A stretch of DNA of 64,000 bases from Enoplosus armatus (taxonomy: Eukaryota > Chordata > Actinopteri > Centrarchiformes > Enoplosidae). Positions 12,745-22,500 of this stretch are shown in pieces. Under the pieces are notes generated by a model. The model had not been told where the DNA came from, did no database searches, and was given only the letters and a program-made list of their open reading frames with translations. Where the stretch lies: contig NC_092181.1 of the NCBI RefSeq assembly GCF_043641665.1, positions 8,493,057-8,557,056 of the forward strand. Direction: 5' to 3'. The position numbers and the translations under genes are program-made. Position 1 is the stretch's first letter; each line of letters begins with the position of its first letter.

Positions 12745-12747
<3 letters not shown>
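1301..12747 (+). CDS. wdr17: WD repeat-containing protein 17, C-terminal part (19 exons, 5' end outside window)
   Basis: Join of 1301-1416, 2878-2964, 3869-4018, 4105-4235, 5245-5370, 6091-6246, 7063-7127, 8119-8251, 8410-8498, 9048-9147, 9253-9392, 9690-9801, 9914-10055, 10352-10454, 10625-10726, 11103-11201, 12074-12141, 12429-12526 and 12628-12747. All introns are GT-AG and all phases agree, giving 711 codons plus TAA. The first three exons carry WD repeats with IRVWD- and VRLWS-type strand ends, the last blades of a beta-propeller. The rest is a helical solenoid-like region. The C-terminus (DYVTGSNLPSHSD, then NPFSPLGTG, ending INPF) is what I recognise as WDR17. The vertebrate protein is about 1300 aa, so roughly the last half is here. 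Its molecular function is poorly defined; a scaffold role is inferred from the fold. The gene is tail to tail with hpgd. Confidence 0.93.
2119..2300 (+). repeat. Fish interspersed repeat (TTTATATAGCGCCAAATCACAA type)
   Basis: It starts with a tandem AATTC run, then the TTTATTTATATAGCGCCAAA motif and 'caagcactttggcgacagtg', followed by a 'gaggaaaaacttcc' tail. I recognise this as a very abundant teleost repeat; I cannot name the family with confidence. It lies in a wdr17 intron. Confidence 0.6.
2878..2964 (+). CDS. wdr17: wdr17 exon B (WD repeat)
   Basis: It completes a WD blade (SWDYTIRVWDTRDGTC) and opens the next (YDHGADVYG). Acceptor TTTGTAG, donor GTAAGA; both ends fall inside Gly codons. 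Confidence 0.92.
3088..3190 (+). repeat. 3' part of the same fish interspersed repeat
   Basis: 'ctggcgacagcagcaaggaa' through 'gaaccagactctaggtgggc' matches the distal half of the repeat at 2119-2300 in my recollection of its usual form. Truncated copy in a wdr17 intron. Confidence 0.45.
3352..3440 (-). repeat. LINE-type 3' tail fragment (reverse)
   Basis: 'ggaatcagctttattggcca' followed by an AACACATA/AAGGAAT block is a familiar fish LINE 3' end in reverse orientation, here in a wdr17 intron. Confidence 0.4.
3869..4018 (+). CDS. wdr17: wdr17 exon C (last clear WD repeat)
   Basis: It encodes SCSRDSTVRLWSLTPL, the end of the last obvious WD blade, then a Leu-rich helix and QPWEKIIGNT. Acceptor GTCTGTAG, donor GTAAGA. 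Confidence 0.92.
4105..4235 (+). CDS. wdr17: wdr17 exon D (linker)
   Basis: It encodes a charged linker (CGKVSRDIKQDLDKLS, then AKKLRWFSECFL) after the propeller. Acceptor TTTGCAG, donor GTAACG. Confidence 0.9.
5245..5370 (+). CDS. wdr17: wdr17 exon E
   Basis: A phase-0 exon of 42 codons (PPGGSNNLWDLVSVING ... HLLKFKT) between TGTCCCAG and GTGAGT. Confidence 0.9.
6091..6246 (+). CDS. wdr17: wdr17 exon F (start of helical region)
   Basis: A phase-0 exon of 52 codons. It encodes EERLKEAADIHLRLG and ends YCELMVELGQ, alpha-solenoid-like helices. Donor GTATGG is followed about 30 bases later by a TG run (6271-6298). Confidence 0.9.
7063..7127 (+). CDS. wdr17: wdr17 exon G
   Basis: A short exon encoding WEKALSVAPGVSMKYWKK. 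Acceptor CTTTTTTCAG, donor GTAAGC; it ends two bases into an Arg codon. Confidence 0.9.
7788..7860 (+). repeat. Degraded copy of the AATTC-started fish repeat
   Basis: AATTCAATTCAG followed by 'tcatatagtgccactttaca' resembles the start of the repeat at 2119, with deletions. Intronic in wdr17. Confidence 0.35.
8119..8251 (+). CDS. wdr17: wdr17 exon H
   Basis: It encodes RADQLMAEDNDDAIPYCIA and TGRGQLLEALIIAQ, a helical-repeat segment. Acceptor CGTCGCAG, donor GTACAG. Confidence 0.9.
8410..8498 (+). CDS. wdr17: wdr17 exon I
   Basis: A variable segment (GACEGNIRAPQ ... NDVDNRQQYQ) between TATTTTTAG and GTAAAG. The phase fits both neighbours. A CA run starts about 11 bases after the donor. Confidence 0.86.
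9048..9147 (+). CDS. wdr17: wdr17 exon J
   Basis: It encodes VCKELAEWYFQDGCSVLAAC and HLAVDNIK, strongly WDR17-like. Acceptor TCTGTCCAG, donor GTACGC. Confidence 0.92.
9253..9392 (+). CDS. wdr17: wdr17 exon K
   Basis: It encodes LVRGNELELAACVGIVLGEA and FELLARKYM. Acceptor TTTCTAG, donor GTACGT inside a Trp codon. Confidence 0.92.
9690..9801 (+). CDS. wdr17: wdr17 exon L
   Basis: It encodes LLRMIPDNHILLAKLCAFYP and ends QLHER. Acceptor TACATTCAG, donor GTGAGT. Confidence 0.92.
9914..10055 (+). CDS. wdr17: wdr17 exon M
   Basis: It encodes SLEECKALAEAATCEGD and LLSPEPEHALRIGI. The acceptor (CATTCAAG) is weaker than its neighbours, with no long pyrimidine run. Donor GTATGG. Confidence 0.88.
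10352..10454 (+). CDS. wdr17: wdr17 exon N
   Basis: It encodes SDWTVDSVQPILDLMSYIRT. Donor GTGAGG lies two bases into a Glu codon. The following intron is only 170 bases, and its 3' part is a TG repeat. Confidence 0.9.
10567..10622 (+). repeat. (GT)28 microsatellite ending in a splice acceptor
   Basis: An uninterrupted GT run of 56 bases directly before TAG at 10622-10624, the wdr17 exon O acceptor. Confidence 0.97.
10625..10726 (+). CDS. wdr17: wdr17 exon O (after a TG-repeat acceptor)
   Basis: It encodes RSELLILCGYIGGLLAVRRQ and VPALYEYT. The acceptor AG directly ends a 56-base (GT)n run. The exon is 102 nt, a multiple of three, so skipping it would keep frame. Confidence 0.91.
11103..11201 (+). 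CDS. wdr17: wdr17 exon P
   Basis: It encodes QLLKRREVCVPLKIEQLS and ELDAWRACTQ. Acceptor TGTTTCTCAG, donor GTAGGT; 99 nt. Confidence 0.91.
11250..11490. other. AT-rich intron segment, possibly repeat-derived
   Basis: AT-rich sequence with A-rich runs ending in a poly(A/AAT) tract near 11450-11478, as at the 3' end of an old retroposon. No coding signal was seen. Confidence 0.3.
12074..12141 (+). CDS. wdr17: wdr17 exon Q
   Basis: A short exon encoding PPSECQREEFSCLERRI. Acceptor TTTTTTCCACAG, donor GTAAAA. It is less conserved than its neighbours but the phases fit. Confidence 0.84.
12429..12526 (+). CDS. wdr17: wdr17 exon R
   Basis: It encodes GADYVTGSNLPSHSDVQLSC, a strongly WDR17-like segment. 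Acceptor TCTCCCTTAG, donor GTGTGT. Confidence 0.92.
12628..12747 (+). CDS. wdr17: wdr17 last coding exon
   Basis: It encodes GPVFLLEDGKSAISLNDALM, then NPFSPLGTGLRINPF and TAA at 12745-12747. The stop runs straight into a CA repeat. Confidence 0.93.

Positions 12748-12782
<35 letters not shown>
12745..12782 (+). repeat. (CA)n microsatellite overlapping the wdr17 stop
   Basis: A CA run that begins with the last base of the TAA stop and extends about 35 bases into the 3' UTR. Confidence 0.95.
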
Positions 12783-12784
<2 letters not shown>

Positions 12785-13150
12785 TTGTGCTTCAGCTAAC
12801 TGGCCCACTTTTTTATAATTTCCTGAGCCAACACACGTGGCGACGTCAACAAACAAATACATTTGTGATTCTGTGAGGAGGATTCAGTTTCAGACTGGTG
12901 TTGGTAGATTTCGATAGCGGTTAGCTTAGCTTAGCTGTTACGCGGCGACAAAGTCATCATGCTTCATTTGTGAAAGGGGATTCTTATTGAATGAGATGTA
13001 TGATTTAGTCGGTAGGATCCCCTCTTTTTCGCCAGCTAACAATTTCTCAAAGTATGAGCATGTACATACAGGGTATGAATCGTAATAACTTTCCTCTATT
13101 GTTGTAAAAAACAAAGAAACTGGAATAAAGCAACCACTGCGTATTTATAT
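12748..13150 (+). other. wdr17: wdr17 3' untranslated region (inferred)
   Basis: The sequence after the stop starts with a (CA)n run (about 12746-12782), then non-coding DNA up to a consensus poly(A) signal at 13124-13129. The exact cleavage site cannot be seen. Confidence 0.6.
13124..13129 (+). promoter_or_regulatory. wdr17: Poly(A) signal AATAAA, probable wdr17 3' end
   Basis: The first canonical AATAAA after the wdr17 stop, about 380 bases downstream. Assignment rests on position. Confidence 0.55.
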
Positions 13151-13323
13151 GGTCGACCTTATTGTGTTGCACTCATATTGATAGAAGAAGAAAAAAAAGT
13201 CACAGAATGCATGCAAGTGCAGTTGCAAGATTGTATTTAACAGCTGGTAATACAGTATACACAACAGCTGGATGCAGCGAGGTTTCTGTTGACAAAGAGC
13301 TGACCTGTTTGTTCATACCCTTC

Positions 13324-13325
<2 letters not shown>

Positions 13326-13377
<52 letters not shown>
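13326..13377. repeat. (CA)26 microsatellite
   Basis: A pure CA run in the spacer between wdr17 and hpgd. Confidence 0.97.
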
Positions 13378-13380
<3 letters not shown>

Positions 13381-14779
13381 CCTGAGAGTGCGACCTCAAG
13401 CAGAGTTCATACAGCTTTCCTGGAGAGGGGCCAACATGTTCAGCGCAGTGAAAGGACCTCATTAACCAGGGAGTCGTGAGGAATGTCAACACCAGCCGCG
13501 AAGCTCGCAGATCAATCGAAACAAGTAAGCTTGACTCGACACGGTACAGCGCAACATCGACAATATAGCGTAATGCAGCTGTTAAATGTACAGCAGAAGT
13601 GGAGGTTGAAGAATAAGAGTCAGGCCCCCCCCCCCAAAACAAAGAACAAAAAAGGGGGAAAAGCTTTCCGTAGCAAACATGACTAACTTGGCACTGTGAG
13701 AATGATTCGGTTTATTCGCCGTGACTCCTGCTTGTCCTCTCTGTTATTCTTCTGCCATAATGTTTAACTGGGAGGAATTGTTGGAAGTGCAATATTTGTA
13801 CTAGGTTCAGGCCCTGCGGCGTGTTTACCGCTGCACTCACCAAAACAGGAAGAACACTATAATGTGTGTGTGTGTAAACTGTGTGTGTGGGAAGCAGGTT
13901 GACTTTTAGACTTCCCGAGCCGCAACATATTCAGTCTTTTCCACGTTACATATGAATAGTGCTGCTCCTCTCTTATTGAAGTAGTTGGTGCAGTAGGTTT
14001 ATTGATGCGATGGCGGTGGGGATTTCAGTGAGGCCGCTTAAAACACCTGGTTCATCATCCCAGTTCATCTGTTGTAAATGAGGACAGCAGAATCAAAACG
14101 AGGAATCCTTTTTTTTTGTTTTTTTAATGTATGTTTATTCAAGGATTAAAAATGCTAATAGACATTTTTACTACTGTGCGACTGTATTTACTGTATTAGA
14201 TCACTTCCCTGGCTGGATCACTAAGGTAAGCACGTTCTTACCAATAAAACGTCATCTGGCAGACTTTTGCCGGCAAATGAGCAACATGGGGGGACCCAGG
14301 GACCCGTCCCACGTTGTTATGATTCAAAGAAAAAAATCAGCGATGTTTCCCTTTAAGTAGACAAACAGTCAGGGTTTCCCCCTGAGAGAAAAAGGCATGG
14401 ATAGATTACACCACAGTAGAGCCACCTATTGAACCCAAGACGCTAATAATATTAATAGCAACTGTTTTAGAATAATAGCATTCATGATCATGTCTTCAGT
14501 AAACAGCAATCAGTCAAATTTGCATCATAATCCACAGTCCACAGTAAGATATCTACTGATGTTTCTGGTGAGCCCCTGAGATTTCCTCTGACATCATCAT
14601 CATCATCATCATCGCCTCACAGAGGAAGTCTTAGAACAAACACACGAGTATGCTGTTTTATTCCCTCCATCACTTTTGTATTGCAGTGTGCGGGTGTTTG
14701 GAGCACATTAAACTGGTTCAAACTGGTGAGGTACACGCTGAAAATGGCAAAGATTTGACAAAGATTTGGATTTCCCTGT

Positions 14780-14842
14780 GTAATTCCCCCCCCCCTGCCC
14801 CCAGGGATCAATAAAGGATTTCTGATTCTGATTCTGATCGTT
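14780..14842 (+). repeat. Non-LTR retrotransposon 3' tail
   Basis: A C-rich run, then 'agggatcaataaaggatttc' and repeated TGATTC units: the common fish LINE tail with its own AATAAA and short tandem end. A similar tail is at 17895-17942. Confidence 0.5.
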
Positions 14843-15185
14843 CGCGGTTTTAACGGGTCCAGTGAGCTCCTCCAGAGCTAAAGTATAGGTAGGCTTCACC
14901 TCCAGGACACCGATGATCAAGTTATGTTCGTCTTTTTAATACAATAACACCGGCAGTATATATTGACAGTGAATGGAACGATTATTTGGATAGCATTCAT
15001 TTGTTAATTTGGACAGGTTGTACATCCATGATCAGGCGTCGTCCAGGTCAGTTTTTCCCCCAGTAGAATCCGAGCGATGATCTGACTCAGTTCTGATATG
15101 AAGTCAGTTATCCTGAACCAGTTTTCTTGATCAAAGCACTGCATTGTTCTCCTCTGCAGCAGCCTGGTGCTCAGTGTGTCGTGGG

Positions 15186-15309
15186 TCAAGCGGACATGGG
15201 TTCATAGGTGTGGAAGTGGATCCCCTTGGAGCAGGTGATCTTCATCACCGCCCCGTTCAGACTGGTGTCCACGATCAGCCTCATCATGCCCTCTGCTATC
15301 AGCGACGGC
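15186..15309 (-). CDS. hpgd: hpgd exon 7 (last coding exon)
   Basis: It encodes [36 protein letters not shown] and then PMSA and TGA. The tail after GIHF is five residues shorter than in human. Confidence 0.94.
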
Positions 15310-18095
15310 CTGGAGACAAGAAGGGGGCATTAGATGGAGATGGAAAGGAGACTCAGAAAGAGCCCTGTGGATTTCCTGTGCCTCCCATCCTAAAAATACA
15401 ATAAACCTGCCATTCTGCCTTTACTCAGAGAGACTGTGTGTGTGTGTGTGTGTGTGTGCTCAGGAAGTCATCCGGCCTCAACTTCCTGACACTAGCTGGT
15501 CTCGGAGCTGCACAATTTGTTTATGTATTTACTTTTCAAAATTTCCGTTTGGCCGCTGAAGCATGGAATGTTGGAACCCTTGGCACATATTGCATCTGAT
15601 TAGCACAAGGGCATTCAGTCTGAACGGCTCCGAATAAACACTTAATTTAAGTTTCACAAAAGATAAAGTATCGGCCATCTGCCGAGCCACTTGCGTGAAA
15701 TCAGAACAGAAGGCCTGGAAAGAAGCGGAGTGTCTTCAGGACCTCACTACTAATACCTATTCCTGTTGTATTCACAAGCAACAAGGAGTGAAAGTATTCT
15801 TACAAAACCAGAGCACAAGTGGTGAATGTGTGCTTTCTATACTGTTTCATCTTTGTGTCAACCCGTGAACTGAGGTTTGCCATTTCTACACATTCCTAAA
15901 TCCAGACATGAATCGGTTTCTTGTACCTCCCCTTCCACCAACGCTGAGGCTCCACTTTGGAGACCCAGGGCCGAAACTTGATCGATTAAAAAGAAAGGGA
16001 TCGGCAAGACTGCAAATGACCAACAAGTTCACGGCGTGTGAAACTGAACGTGTGCGAGTTAACTTACTGCAAAACTCCAAACTTGTTCATGTCGCGCTTG
16101 AAGTCATCCTTGAACTTGACAAACTTGCCCATGTTGTCCTCGTGCTCCACCGAGTGCAGCAGAGGAGTGTCGACGAAGGCCGGGCACAGGACGTTGATGC
16201 GAACGCCGTAGGCGCCCTGAGAGGACGCGTCCTGCCAGAACATTTGGAATGAGCCGCCTGGGAGGACAAAAGCTAAAAGACAACCTTTTGTACTGCCATC
16301 AGGGATGCGAACTTGTCACCTTTCAGCCAAATAAAAAATAAAAAAATTGCAGTTTTGAATCCGAAATAGACTTTTGAGATTTCTTCCTTTTCTGGCATCT
16401 TTGTCACCTTTCCCCCCCTCTGATGAGTTCGCATCCCTGGTCATATTTACTGTGCGTGTGTGTGTGTGTGTGTGTGTGTCCTACCGCCATAGCTCTCGTG
16501 AAGCCAATGACTCCGTGTTTAGTAGCAGTGTAGACAGGCTGATGAGGAGAATGCAGGAAGGCTGAATTTTAAAAAGACAAAGATGAGACAAGGGAACAAA
16601 ACATGTTACCAACAGAGTGTTTTCACTATGAGCTTCTCTCCATTTATTGTGAGTTTTAAACACGCAGGCGATGGAAGTACAGTGATAGGGACGCATCAGG
16701 GCTGTTCCCAAACATGGCTGCATCTGCTTCTCAACAGCAGCTTCTCATTTTAAACCAGCAGAGGATCACTTGGAGAGAAATGACAATGTTTTTGTCACAA
16801 CTGTGCGAGCAGGGTAATAGGGAACACAGGGAACGGGACCCAACGCAGACACCTGAGGCAGAGCTTGGTGCAGGTTAGTGACTTAATAAACACACCAAGG
16901 CACAAAGGCTTATGTGAGGGTCAAAACCAGAGGGCAGTCCAGGACAAGCAAACAGATCACGTGGAGGAGCAGGCAGAAATCCAGAAGTCCAAAGGTCTAA
17001 AGACAGGTAAGGCAGGCAGAAACAAGGGAACCAGCAACGTAACATGTCCGAACTGGCAAGGAACAAAGGACGTGGACCGGTAGATGTAGTGAGGGGTGAT
17101 GAGAGAATGAGGCGCAGCTGGGGAGGGGCTCAGGTGACTGCAGGGCTGATGAGAGATGGGAATAGGTGTGAAGATGGGTGGGGCATATTTGGTGGACAGT
17201 TAGAGGACGGCCGGTCTGGGGAGTTGAAGGGAAGAACATGGCCTGGGATCTCATTTTTAATGTAGTCCTCTCCTTTCAAACATTCATGACACGTTACTGC
17301 AAATCTCAGTAAAGCACCATAGACGACGAGACGGCCTCCGCGGTGAGTTTTCAGGATTTCGGAAACTGTTTCCCATTCCTCTTCCTCACGACCTTCCACA
17401 ACAGGTGTCGGGTTTATGTGTGCAGTTCCTTCAGGACAAATAAGGGTCAGGGGAGGTTGTGAGAGGTCGCTCTGACTTTACCACACCCGTCTCAAGGCTT
17501 CATGCAAGCACACGGGGACCGAAATATCGGGCCAAACGCCAAGGAAAAGTGACAGAAATGGTGTAAACTTAACCACAGGAGCCCACCCGAGGAGCGGCGT
17601 ATGCTCCCACGACTGACAGAGCGGTGAACAGAAATCTGCAAGCGGCTTCCTAAATTTTAAAAACATGCGACCACAAATTCAGTACAGTGTCAGCCTGCTG
17701 TTGAGGTGGATGAGATGAAGATGAAGTAATGAAAGCAAAACAAACAGGACTATAAATTCGATCAGTCTCAGATGTCGAATCCACAGGAGTCTGATAATAG
17801 ACACCATTCAAAACACGCACATACACACACACACACCAACATATCCATTTCCAGCATACGTACACACACACACATCCATGTACTCATACTTGTAGAATTT
17901 CCCCCCGGGGATCAATAAAATATTTCTGATTGTGATTCTATACTTGTGAGGACCTTCATTGACATAATGCATTCTCTAGCCCTCTGAAGGTCTGTCTGAA
18001 AGTGAGGACCAAAATGTCCTCACTGTCCAAAAATGTCCTCACTCTCAAGGTCTAAAACTCACATTGGTTCTCACAAAGACAGCTATACAAGTACA

Positions 18096-18143
<48 letters not shown>

Positions 18144-19327
18144 TACATTCTTTCTCCCCCAAAACAATATGCTTGACCATGTTTGGACAAGTCCTTGTTT
18201 GTTATGGGAATGGCGAGCACACACACACACACACACGCGCGGACTGATGCTATCACCAGTGAGATAAGTGAAAAATGATTACCATATGTCTGCTGTTACA
18301 GGAGGCTGAACTGTTCTAGATCTACAAGATGATGTGTCCCGACTACATGAACGAAGAACAGCCTCTGGAATCTTCCTGAACAACATGCAGCTGTAAAAGC
18401 AACAGTAACACTTTACACAACACAGCCCTCATGCGGTACCTATTGATAATAATGACATACGATCGTGGTACAACGTCTTACTCAATTGTTATGTGCTACC
18501 AAAACGAGACAAATGCTGTAGGCTGGATAGTCCTGTCCGCCACACAGCCTGGTGACCTGGCATCCGTCTCCTATACGATGCCTCGCAGGATGTCGATGCT
18601 TCAGTCAGCTGCGTGTATTTGGGCTTAGTTCTCCTGGTTTATGGTCGGGCAGGCCCCAGGTCAGACATTGAAAGACAGCAGTCTCGGATCGGAACGCAGA
18701 GAAAGGCTAGCTAACGGAGAGCGGTCTGCGGTGCAGCGTCTTGAGATGTTCTGCCAGTCAGCGCAGGGATACGAAAACCTTGACTGGCATGACCTGTCTC
18801 CACATTTTGGAGACCTTTAAACCAATCACAATCGCCTTGGGCTGGGCGCTGTGCCCAGGATGCAGCGACGGTGCCCTTGCAAAATAGTGGTGGTTGAAAT
18901 GGTCAAATCCCTGCTGAAGAAAACGCCACATAAAATACTGAAGGACGCATGTAGACTATGTGATTTTACAACGTTTACTGTTAAATAAGACGAACAGAAC
19001 TCGATCTCCTTTGAAAACGGTAATGCGCTTAGAGGAAGGGGAGGAGCATGGCGACTGAAATAGTCGGCGGGCTTATCCCAGCAGCCTACATCCGGTGAGC
19101 CAGACTGACATAAGACTAGTTGCTTCCTGTCAAATCAAAAGGTCCCGCGGTCGCAAAGGCAGTGTTCATCTCTTTATTTTGGTACGTATGCAGAATGTAG
19201 TTTGGTGTCTTCTCAGAGAGGCTTAGTTGCTGCAGGGTTTTTGTTTGAGTTTAAAGACGGATTGCAACTTTTAAAGGCCCATCAGGACCAAATAAATCCA
19301 TAAAAGAACTGGACTTACCTTGTTAAA

Positions 19328-19376
<49 letters not shown>

Positions 19377-19526
19377 CATGCAGAGAGCAAAACTCAGAAT
19401 TTTTTGGAGGAGTGCGAGCTTTTCCATGACGGAGTGCAGAATGATCTAGATCCAGTGCTCTCAGTTAGAGTGGATGTCTTCCAGCCTGTCACGGTTGCTT
19501 TTTGTCTGGTGTGTTCCCCCACACTT

Positions 19527-19576
<50 letters not shown>

Positions 19577-22500
19577 GAGGAGGAGGGGAAACTGTTTTCA
19601 TAAGCTTGGCTTCCAGGGACTTTGAGAAATTCATCATCCGTGACATTTTGACATAAATAAGTCCCTCCGCATCTGTGTGTCTCTCAGGAGGAAGAATATT
19701 TGGGGAGTAGTGAGTTTAACACTCGGGCCATGTGCTTCCAACTAGAACTTAAGTGTCACTAACGTTATTAGACGGAAAAAGTTAATGATTGACTCATAGT
19801 CATGACTAATTTGAGGCTTGAAATGGCTCATTTTCCAGCATATCATAAAGAGTGTGGCCGGGACCTGCTCTATGAAAAGGGCTTGTCGCCGTTAGGCCCA
19901 GCCTAAAAATCTCAAACCAAGCTCCTCAGCCCCTCCCTCTTCTTCTACTCCCTCTGCTGCACCATCTCATTGTTTGCAGTGGAGCTCCGGTCACAAACAC
20001 CACCTGCAACTCCAACCACCCTAACCTTTCCCATACCTCCCGCTGTCCTGTCTTCATCTTCATCTTCCATGTGTTGGAAGATTGCACAATGATAAAAAAA
20101 AAAAAAGAAAAAAAGAAACAAACTAAACCACACTCCGCATTTGTGGGAGACTTCTTCGGTGCCCATACAACCAAACCACCTGCCTATCTGAGACCGGGCT
20201 GATAGAAGCCCGGCGCCCAAACCAACGGACCCCGAGCGACCCCGGCCCATCATCGCCATGTCAGGCGATAGTAGTTGTTTAACTGCTACGTAAAGGGAGA
20301 AGGTCCCCGGCACTTTGACACGAAGCTAGCCCCTCTTCCTCATTTAACGCCAGCATCATCACTCAGTGCTCCATGGAACTTGTGCGCAGGGCTAGGTTGT
20401 AGCCTTGCTAGCTGAATGGACGTCGCCACAATATAAAACGGGTGGGCACCTCCAAAAAACGCTCATAACACGACAGTGAATGTCGTTACGTTATGCGATG
20501 TCACTCACTGCCTGAAACCGAGCTAAGCCTAGCCTATTGGTTGTATTGCTCTTACGTAACGCAGGCCATCATTGTTAGCCTGTGTGGGTGTCAGAATGCT
20601 TTTATTGTATTTTATTTGTCCTCTCGTCCTCGTCCTCGAGCTTGGACTCTTGTCTATTGTCGACCCACTCGTATACAAGTGTACATTTGGGATGAAATGC
20701 TGTTTCCCTGGGGGCCCACGGTGCACACGTTCACACAGCGATGGCGACCAGTGTAGATCCCGTGTTTGATTTGTGTTTTGATTTATTATTAGCATGTGAG
20801 TTTGAAGGGCAACTACCCTCACCGTCAACCCAAACTAACGTGAAGCAGGAAACGTTTCGGCTTCAGTGTAAATCAAGATATGCGGGCACGCGTTGCCCCG
20901 TCGTCTCGGTCTCATCTCCTATGCTAATGTTTTAGCATTACTCAAGCCTAAGTGTCAGGAGCGTCAAATGATGTATATTGAGATGACAAGTCTTTTTTTT
21001 TTTTTTATTGCTTTAAATTGTCCAAAAGAAATAAGACTTTTTGATTTTCAAACAATACATTTTTTGGTTCCCATGTTTTAAATGAATCAGAACGACGTTG
21101 ATGTCATCAGCTTGTAGGTAAAATCTGCGTTGAAAGCGTCAAACAAGGTTGATCTTGAACAAGGTTGAATTCACACACAACAAAAAAAAAAGAAATGTCC
21201 TCAGCAGTTAGTGTTAGTGAGTGTGTATGTGTTACCTGCCATAGAGGATACATTGATAATGGTGCCTCCATCCTTGCCGTACTCTTTACTCATGTGTTCC
21301 AGCGCCAAGTAGGTCCCTTTAATTACCGAGGTCTATAGGGGGAAAGAGACAACATGGTCACAGCAGGAAGTGAAAGTGAAAGTAAAAGAACATGTATATA
21401 TATATAGTTATATATACACTATATATAGTTGGACAGAACAAACAACAGGTTTTTTTCCTATACCGCTAGACTTTGATCTACTATCTAAGTGAACTTCATG
21501 TTAACCTGCTCTTTAGATTTTGATATTTATTGTGGAGAGGTACACATTTTGAGCTGTTGGTGGCCCTAGGGGAAAGGTTATGGGGTCACAATAATAACTG
21601 CGAATTGTCCTGTGGGGATCATGAATGTCCACAAAACATCTCGTGGCGTTTTGGTCAGTAGTTGTTGTGATATCCTGTCCCGACCGACCGGCTTCGCCAT
21701 TCTTAGACCCTTAGACGTTCATATCAAACGTGACCAAAGGCTTTATAAGACCCCAGGTTTTCTGCAGTGAGCAGTTACGACCACAGGGAGGAGCACCTGT
21801 AATTTTCTGCCTCTTGGCTTTTAGCGGCAGCTTAGGAGCAGAGGAGATGATAAAAGCAGGAAATGTACCGAAAGGGTCAAAAGTAAAAGTTTGTGAAAAG
21901 TAAATTTGATGATTTGTGAGTCTCTTTTCAAATCATTAATTCGTGGCTGGATCACAGATTTAGGATTACACGGTATGTGGTCCTGCTGGCTTTTGTGTTT
22001 CCAGATGGTAGACATTCACCACTCCGGAAGCTTCCTTTAAAGAAGGCTTCTACGGAGTCCGCCGGCTGCAGGTGGACAACAGATCCTCCAACTCTCAAAG
22101 TAATCTTAAAAGGCAGAACGAGTCGGATTTGTCGGTTGGACATTCAAAGTTGGCCCCCCTCCTCCCCGGCTCAGCGACAACAGAAGCTTCCTCTTGGATG
22201 TGTGCTGACGATCTGGCACCTGGTTGCTACAGTTTTATGGTGAGTCCCGCCCCCTCGCACCCGGCGCGCTATTATTGCCGGCTCATAAGTGATGATTAAG
22301 AGTCTATACATTGTTAGACAAATAGTTGTCGTACAAATAGTACTCAGTCACCGAAACCCTCCCCTAAGAAAGGATCCTATTAGCAATCGAACACACGTCT
22401 TCAGACTTTTCTTCATGTAACTCTCAGAACTTTCTCATGGCGGCTTCTAGCTACAGCTGGCCCAGTGAAAAAGTCAAAAAACACAGTCCAACACAGCTAC

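Larger units (their letters stand above)
13131..15185. other. wdr17-hpgd convergent spacer
   Basis: About 2 kb between two 3' ends. It contains a CA microsatellite, a short ATC run near 14595, a LINE-type tail near 14785-14840 and the presumed hpgd 3' UTR. Reverse-strand AATAAA motifs occur (for example 14133-14138) but none can be assigned. No further gene seen. Confidence 0.55.

Noticed and set aside
21977..22299. Overlapping plus-strand frames in hpgd intron 3
   Set aside because: GTGAGT after 22239 looks like a donor, but no acceptor, homology or phase partner was seen.
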